A stretch of 64,000 nt of DNA from QHXN01 sp032162705 (GTDB taxonomy: Bacteria; Acidobacteriota; Blastocatellia; Pyrinomonadales; Pyrinomonadaceae). Positions 59,347 through 64,000 of this stretch are shown in pieces; positions within the stretch are counted from its first letter, which is position 1; every line of letters starts with the position of its first letter. The notes beneath the pieces are model-generated. The model was not told the origin of the DNA and searched no databases. It saw only the letters and a program-made list of their open reading frames with translations. Made by a program: the position numbers and the translations under genes. The stretch is taken from NCBI GenBank assembly GCA_032162705.1, contig JAVRON010000024.1:1-64000 (forward strand), given 5' to 3'.

Positions 59347-60792
59347 ATGTACCTGCTCTACAGCATCCTCCTCGGCATCGGCGTCTTCGCGCTGCTGCCG
59401 AGATTTCTTTTCGACGCAGCGCGGCACGGGAAGTACGCCGCGGGCTTAGGCGAGCGCGCGGGCGCGTTGCCGAAGTTCGACGCGGGCGGGCGGGCGGTCG
59501 TCTGGCTCCACTGCGTCTCGGTCGGCGAGGCGCAGGCCGCGCGTCCGCTCGTGCGCGCGCTCCTCGAAGAGTACCCGCACCACGCGCTCGTCGTCTCTAC
59601 GACGACGCTGACGGGCCAGCGTGTGGCGCGCGAGGCTTTCGCCGGTCAGGCGGCGCTCGTCTTCTACTTCCCCTTCGACTGGGCCTGGAGCGTGCGGCGT
59701 GCGCTCAGGCGCATCAATCCGTCGGCGGTGCTCGTGATGGAGACGGAGCTTTGGCCGCGCTTCTTCCGCGAGTGCCGCCGAGCCGGAGTTCCCGTGGCGC
59801 TCGTCAACGGCCGCATCTCCGAGAAGTCCTTTAGCCGCTACCGGCTCATACGACCTTTCATCCGGCGCGTGCTCGCAGACCTCTCGCTCGCCGCGATGCA
59901 GTCTGAAGGCGATGCCACGCGTCTCTGCTCGCTCGGCCTCGCGCCTGAGCGTGCGCGCGTCACCGGCAACGTCAAGTTCGACCTGGAGGAGACAACGGGA
60001 CAGCCGCTCACGGAAGAGCTGCGACGCCGTTTCCGTTTCGATAAAGACCGCCCGCTCGTCGTCGCCGCGAGCACGCATGCGCCGGAAGAACGTATCGTCC
60101 TTGAAGCCTTCAAGCTCGCGGCGAGCGAAGCCTTTACGGCGGGCACGGGCGCGGTGGCAGCGGCGGGCATGGGCGCTGTGGCGGGCGAAGGCGCTGCCGC
60201 CGCAGGCGAAGACAGTGCGGCGGGCCGCCCGCGCCTGCTCATCGCGCCGCGGCATCCGGAACGCTTCGCGGAGGTCGCCGCGCAGATCGCGGAGTCGGGT
60301 TTGAGTTGGACGCGGAGGAGCGTCGAGCCGCGAGAGTCGGACGTAGCGTGCGACGTGATTCTGCTCGACAGCATCGGCGAGCTGCGCGCGGTCTATATGC
60401 TCGCAGAGGTGGTTTTCGTCGGCGGGAGCATCGCGCCTGTCGGCGGCCACAACGTGCTGGAGCCTGCGCTTGCCGCGCGCCCGGTCATCACCGGCGCACA
60501 CACCTCGAACTTCAAGGCAATCGTCGGCGCGCTCCTCGAACGCGAAGCGCTCGTCCAGCTTCCGCCCACCAAAGAACCGGAAGCCGCGCGCGCTCTGGCT
60601 CACGCGCTGCGAGACTTGCTCAATGATGACGTGAAGCGCCGCCGCACGGGCGAGAGGGCGCGCGCAGTCCTTGAACAGAACCGCGGCGCGACCGCGCGCA
60701 CGGTCAAGCTACTCGCCCCAATCCTGGAAGAGAGGTCGGAGGTCGGAGGTCAGAGGTCAGTTGAAGAGAAAGCGCTAACTTCTAAACTCTAG
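59347..60792 (+). CDS. waaA: 3-deoxy-D-manno-octulosonic acid transferase
   Basis: The 481-residue membrane-associated GT-B glycosyltransferase has an N-terminal hydrophobic anchor and the WaaA/KdtA blocks VWLHCVSVGEAQAARPLV, METELWPRFFRECRRAGVP and, near the end, FVGGSIAPVGGHNVLEPAL. It adds Kdo to lipid IVA. Residues about 262-296 are an Ala/Gly-rich insert between the GT-B halves. The last 18 or so residues, starting RSEVGGQRSV, are encoded by one arm of a palindrome. No Shine-Dalgarno; the start lies just after a palindrome. Confidence 0.94.
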   Translation: MYLLYSILLGIGVFALLPRFLFDAARHGKYAAGLGERAGALPKFDAGGRAVVWLHCVSVGEAQAARPLVRALLEEYPHHALVVSTTTLTGQRVAREAFAGQAALVFYFPFDWAWSVRRALRRINPSAVLVMETELWPRFFRECRRAGVPVALVNGRISEKSFSRYRLIRPFIRRVLADLSLAAMQSEGDATRLCSLGLAPERARVTGNVKFDLEETTGQPLTEELRRRFRFDKDRPLVVAASTHAPEERIVLEAFKLAASEAFTAGTGAVAAAGMGAVAGEGAAAAGEDSAAGRPRLLIAPRHPERFAEVAAQIAESGLSWTRRSVEPRESDVACDVILLDSIGELRAVYMLAEVVFVGGSIAPVGGHNVLEPALAARPVITGAHTSNFKAIVGALLEREALVQLPPTKEPEAARALAHALRDLLNDDVKRRRTGERARAVLEQNRGATARTVKLLAPILEERSEVGGQRSVEEKALTSKL

Positions 60793-60825
60793 TTTCCGAC
60801 CTCCGACCTCCGACCTCCGACCTCT
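60731..60825. repeat. Intergenic inverted repeat, AGGTCGG heptad family
   Basis: The arms 60731-60760 and 60796-60825 match at 28 of 30 positions and consist of AGGTCGG/AGGTCAG heptads. The left arm is inside the waaA reading frame, which stops in the loop region. The right arm ends 6 nt before the lpxK ATG. Confidence 0.92.
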
Positions 60826-60831
60826 GCTTTT

Positions 60832-61920
60832 ATGTCGCTCGCACTCGCACCGCTCGGCATGCTCTACGGCGCGCTGGCGCGGACTCGCCTGCGGCTCTAT
60901 CGCTACGGGCTGTTGAAGACTGAAACGGCGGGCGTGCCCGTCATCAGCGTCGGAAACTTGACGACGGGCGGCACGGGCAAGACGCCGCTGGTCGAGTGGG
61001 TCGCACGCGCAGTCAAGCGCGAGGGCTTGCGAGCCTGCGTGCTGACGCGCGGTTACGGGCGCGCGGACGAGAGCGTTCGCGTGGTCGCTTCTGACGGCGT
61101 GCGCGTACTGGCCGAGGTCGGCGAGTGCGGGGACGAGCCGAGGCTTCTGGCGGAGAGACTGCTCGGCACGGCGTCGGTCGTCTGCGACCGTGACCGTGTG
61201 GCCGCGGCGCGTTGGGCGCGTGAGAATCTCGGGGCGGAGGTCTTCATCCTCGACGATGGTTTCCAACACCTTCGGATGGGGCGCGATCTGGATGTGGTGA
61301 CGCTCGACGCGTCTGCGCCGTGGAGTGGCGGGCACATGCTCCCGCGCGGACGCCTGCGCGAGCCTGTGTCCGGACTCAGGCGCGCGGACTGCGTCGTCAT
61401 CACACGCGCGGAACTCGCCGCAGACCTCGAAGCCCTGCGCGCGGAGGTCTCGCGTCTGTGCGACGAGCGCGTGGCCGTTTTAGTCTCGCGCGTGCGCACA
61501 CGCGGCTTGATGCCTCTCGGAGCCGCGGGCGCTGGACTCGAAGACGCGGGCGTGAGCCTCGAAGAGGACGAACTTATAAAAGTTGAGAGTCGTGGTGTTG
61601 AGCAGCCGGTCGCGGCGTTCTGCGCGGTCGGTAATCCGCGCGCGTTCTTCGAGCACCTGCGCCGGGACGGCTTCGAGCTTTGCCACACACGCGCCTTCCC
61701 AGACCACCATGCGTACACGGCTTCGGACGTTGAGGCCATCGCGCGTGAGGCCGTGCGGTGCGGCGCTCGTTCGTTGCTGACGACGGCGAAGGACGCGGTC
61801 AAGCTACGCGGGCGAGACTTCGCACTCCCGTGCTACGTCGTCGAAACGGTTCTGGAGTTTGAGGACGAGGGCAGGCTGCTCGACTTGATAAGAAACGCGT
61901 CGGGTGTGGGACGGAAGTGA
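60832..61920 (+). CDS. lpxK: Tetraacyldisaccharide 4'-kinase
   Basis: The 362-residue protein has one N-terminal membrane-associated segment and a P-loop GGTGKTPLVEW at about 46-56. The LpxK marks VLTRGYGR, DDGFQHLRM and FPDHHAYTASD are present. It phosphorylates the 4' position of the lipid A disaccharide. It follows waaA and probably shares its transcript. The sequence before the ATG is pyrimidine-rich repeat, with no Shine-Dalgarno. A tandem duplication and a terminator follow it. Confidence 0.96.
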   Translation: MSLALAPLGMLYGALARTRLRLYRYGLLKTETAGVPVISVGNLTTGGTGKTPLVEWVARAVKREGLRACVLTRGYGRADESVRVVASDGVRVLAEVGECGDEPRLLAERLLGTASVVCDRDRVAAARWARENLGAEVFILDDGFQHLRMGRDLDVVTLDASAPWSGGHMLPRGRLREPVSGLRRADCVVITRAELAADLEALRAEVSRLCDERVAVLVSRVRTRGLMPLGAAGAGLEDAGVSLEEDELIKVESRGVEQPVAAFCAVGNPRAFFEHLRRDGFELCHTRAFPDHHAYTASDVEAIAREAVRCGARSLLTTAKDAVKLRGRDFALPCYVVETVLEFEDEGRLLDLIRNASGVGRK

Positions 61921-61927
61921 AGAGCCG

Positions 61928-61971
61928 CAGGCGACTTGGATTTTAAGACCAGGCGACTTGGATTTTAAGAC
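61928..61971. repeat. Perfect 22-bp tandem duplication past the lpxK stop
   Basis: CAGGCGACTTGGATTTTAAG plus AC occurs twice, at 61928-61949 and 61950-61971, beginning 7 nt after the lpxK stop codon. Confidence 0.9.
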
Positions 61972-62003
61972 ATAGAAGCAGACGCTTTTGAGATGTGAAA
62001 GAG

Positions 62004-62039
62004 AACGCCGGGCGTGAGTCGTCCCGGCGTTTTATTTTT
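62004..62039 (+). terminator. Rho-independent terminator for lpxK
   Basis: AACGCCGGG pairs perfectly with CCCGGCGTT around a 10-nt loop and is followed by TTATTTTT. It lies between lpxK and the convergent kinase gene, whose stop codon begins at 62039. Confidence 0.88.
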
Positions 62040-63745
62040 CATGAATGCGCGGCCCTGCGGTTGTCGGGCGGAGCGTCGCCGAGCTTGGGCGGAGCGTCAT
62101 CAAGCTTGGGCGGCTTGTCGGGCGTGGCGTCCTCTTTGGGCTTATCCTGCTTGGGCGCGACGGGCGAAGGCGGCTCGACGTTGGCATTGATGTCGGGCAG
62201 ACGCTTGTTGCGCGGGGTCGGCGTCGGCGTGGCCTTCGGGGCGTTGTCGTCGTTGCTGTTCTCCGCAGGCTGCTCGTCCTGGTTGGCGTTCGCTTTGCCG
62301 TGAACGGGCGTGGGGGTCGCGGCGGCGTTGACGTTGCCGCCGGTTGTAGTGCCGGGGACTGCGCCCGGATCGCCGGCGGTCGCGACGGGCGTCGGTGCGC
62401 CGGGGACGGGCACGAGGTTGCGCTCGGCCTGACCCGTCGGCGGCGTGATGGACTGGACGGGCTGGCCGTTCGGGTCTGTCTGGAGCGGCGACTGCGGTGG
62501 CTGGCTAGAGGAGACGCCGCGCCGCTGGAAGATGAAGAAGATGGCGAAGATGATGGCGATGACCGCGATGGCCGGGACGGCGATGCGCCAGGGGTTGAAG
62601 CTCGGCTCGGGGAGCGGCGCGATTGGCGGCGGCAGCAGCTCGTCCGTCGGAGTGCGCGCGATGTTCGCGTTGACGACCGTGGCATCTTCGTCGTCCCTGC
62701 CGATGGTCGTGCGCGCAGGCTCGTTCGGCGAGGTTGGGATGACGATGCGTTCTGTGTCCGAGACTACGGCGGCGGCGAGGTCAGCCGCGGGCGTCTGTTC
62801 GGCGGCGGCGAGCGCGAACGCTTCCGAGAGTTCACCTGCCTTCTGGAAGCGGTCTTCGGGTCGCTTCGCGAGCGCGCGTGCGATGACGACGCCGATGCCC
62901 GCGGGCAAGTCCTTTCGATCTTCGAGGATTGAAGGCGGCGGCTCCTGTATGTGCTTCATCATGATGGCCGTCGGCGAGTCGCCCGTGAAGGGGACGTGGC
63001 CGGCGAGCATCTCGAAGACGATGACGCCGAACGAGTAGATGTCGGAGCGCGTGTCGATGTCGGAAGCCTGCGAGCACTGCTCGGGCGACATATACTGCGG
63101 CGTGCCGATGATGAGGTTAGGCGCGGTCAACCCCTCGTCGGGCTTGTCCTCACGCTCCTGAATCTTGGCGATGCCGAAGTCTAAAACCTTCGCCCAGTCG
63201 CCGCCGCCCGAAGCCTCTTCGAGCATGATGTTATCGCTCTTGAGGTCGCGATGGACGACGCCCTCGGCATGCGCGGCTTCGAGCGCGCCCGAGACCTGCC
63301 GGACGATCTCGACGACGCGCGCGAGCGGCATGGGCCCATCGGAGCGCACGATGTTTTTAAGCGTGCGGCCCCGCAGGTACTCCATGACGAGGTAGACGAT
63401 GCCGTTCTCCGACTCGCCGAAGTCCGTGACGTTGATGGCGTGCGGGTGCGAGATGCGGGAGGCGGCGCGGGCTTCGCGCGTGAAGCGTGCGACGATCTTG
63501 TCGTCGGCGGCGAGCGCCGGGTGGAGCACCTTGACGGCGACGACCTTCTCCATCAGGACGTGCGTGGCGCGGTAGACGCAGCCCATGCCGCCCTCGTCGA
63601 TCTTCTCTTCAATGCGATACTTGGCGGCCAGAACCTGACCGAGGAGCGGGTCGTCCTTCTCCGACCGCTTCAGCACCTCGCCGTCCGCCGGGCACAACGT
63701 AGTCGTGTCGGCGTACTGCCTACCGCATGTCGGACATGTCTTCAT
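62039..63745 (-). CDS. Membrane Ser/Thr protein kinase with N-terminal zinc ribbon
   Basis: The 568-residue Hanks-type kinase starts with a short zinc ribbon (MKTCPTCGRQYADTTTLC, four Cys). The kinase domain runs from about 38 to 300: YRIEEKIDEGGMGCVYRA, VAVKVLHP (Lys), VHRDLKSDN and LDFGIAKI. A membrane helix lies near 383-405. The extracytoplasmic tail is rich in Pro, Thr, Asn and Asp, with no recognisable sensor domain. It phosphorylates cytoplasmic proteins in response to an unknown signal. It is divergent from the Wzt-like gene that begins at the window end. Confidence 0.93.
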   Translation of the reverse strand: MKTCPTCGRQYADTTTLCPADGEVLKRSEKDDPLLGQVLAAKYRIEEKIDEGGMGCVYRATHVLMEKVVAVKVLHPALAADDKIVARFTREARAASRISHPHAINVTDFGESENGIVYLVMEYLRGRTLKNIVRSDGPMPLARVVEIVRQVSGALEAAHAEGVVHRDLKSDNIMLEEASGGGDWAKVLDFGIAKIQEREDKPDEGLTAPNLIIGTPQYMSPEQCSQASDIDTRSDIYSFGVIVFEMLAGHVPFTGDSPTAIMMKHIQEPPPSILEDRKDLPAGIGVVIARALAKRPEDRFQKAGELSEAFALAAAEQTPAADLAAAVVSDTERIVIPTSPNEPARTTIGRDDEDATVVNANIARTPTDELLPPPIAPLPEPSFNPWRIAVPAIAVIAIIFAIFFIFQRRGVSSSQPPQSPLQTDPNGQPVQSITPPTGQAERNLVPVPGAPTPVATAGDPGAVPGTTTGGNVNAAATPTPVHGKANANQDEQPAENSNDDNAPKATPTPTPRNKRLPDINANVEPPSPVAPKQDKPKEDATPDKPPKLDDAPPKLGDAPPDNRRAAHS

Positions 63746-63944
63746 CTAGAGTAACTTGCCCCGCCTCAGACCCGTTTGTAAGGGGAGACCCGAGCGTATC
63801 ACACGGCTTTCGTGCGGCGCAATGCGAACGGTCGAAAGCGTACCGAGCGAGTGGGAGCAGGCGCAAATTCCCTGACTCCTCGCTTTCGCCCCTGCCCTCT
63901 GTCCTTCTGGCTTTCGCCTTCCCTCCTCTGCTACATTGCCGCGC

Positions 63945-64000
63945 ATGACAGTGGCCTTGCGCGTCGAAGAAGTGTCGAAGCAGTACCGCATTTACGCGCG
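63945..64000 (+). CDS. N-terminus of an ABC ATP-binding protein (Wzt/TagH-like), partial
   Basis: From ATG at 63945 the frame reads MTVALRVEEVSKQYRIYAR, the typical first strand and aromatic A-loop of polysaccharide/teichoic-acid export ATPases. Only 18 complete codons lie in the window, so the assignment rests on this short match. If correct, it would partner a Wzm-type permease beyond the window, or the permease at 1135-1968 only if the two loci work in trans. Confidence 0.5.
   Translation, partial: MTVALRVEEVSKQYRIYA

Noticed and set aside
1051..60825. Repeat arrays as CRISPR
   Set aside because: The units are 7 bp, contiguous and inverted about one loop. There are no spacers of constant length and no cas genes.

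Overview
The window is GC-rich and comes from a Gram-negative bacterium: it carries the lipid A/Kdo genes waaA and lpxK and two 1,170-1,190-residue Oar-type TonB-dependent receptors with N-terminal carboxypeptidase-regulatory domains. Those receptors, several periplasmic TPR proteins, a multiheme cytochrome fused to TPRs and a zinc-ribbon Ser/Thr kinase together suggest an acidobacterium, perhaps class Blastocatellia. That placement is inferred from gene content, not from a marker tree.

Layout. 0-6.2 kb: methyltransferase-like protein, polysaccharide ABC permease, DUF58 protein and MoxR ATPase (all minus), then a type IV pilin, tRNA-Val(CAC) and an HNH endonuclease (plus). 6.2-14 kb: a GH15/CBM48-like/esterase fusion and a xylFGH sugar ABC operon. 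14.6-31.9 kb: a glucan-use region with an Oar receptor, a TPR protein, a GH144-like glucanase, three GH13 amylases, a sugar MFS carrier, an SDR oxidoreductase, malQ and a small cytochrome c. 31.9-41.3 kb: pentaheme cytochrome-TPR protein, two TPR proteins and a second Oar receptor. 41.8-47 kb: nitrilase-family hydrolase, then an AlgI-like MBOAT acyltransferase and AlgJ/X-like protein facing a KAS III-acyl carrier protein pair. 47-51 kb: a periplasmic M16C (PreP-like) peptidase. 51-56.5 kb: hrcA-grpE-dnaK-dnaJ. 57-62 kb: SprT-like protein, dodecin, efp, waaA, lpxK. The window ends with a zinc-ribbon Ser/Thr kinase and the first codons of a Wzt-like ATPase.

The starch genes form a coherent route: outer-membrane capture by the Oar receptor, periplasmic hydrolysis by GH15/GH13/GH144 enzymes, uptake by the MFS carrier, and cytoplasmic remodelling by MalQ. 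The xylFGH operon adds pentose uptake.

The most unusual feature is in the gaps. About fifteen intergenic spaces hold long inverted repeats whose arms are built from short tandem words, mostly of 7 bp. The words differ between sites (GTGATGA, AGGTCAG, GATTTGA, AGGGATG, GTGACAA), but the architecture is the same. Many abut or supply stop codons, and several end 6-14 nt before a start codon that has no visible Shine-Dalgarno. Four 20-25 bp tandem duplications also lie just past stop codons.
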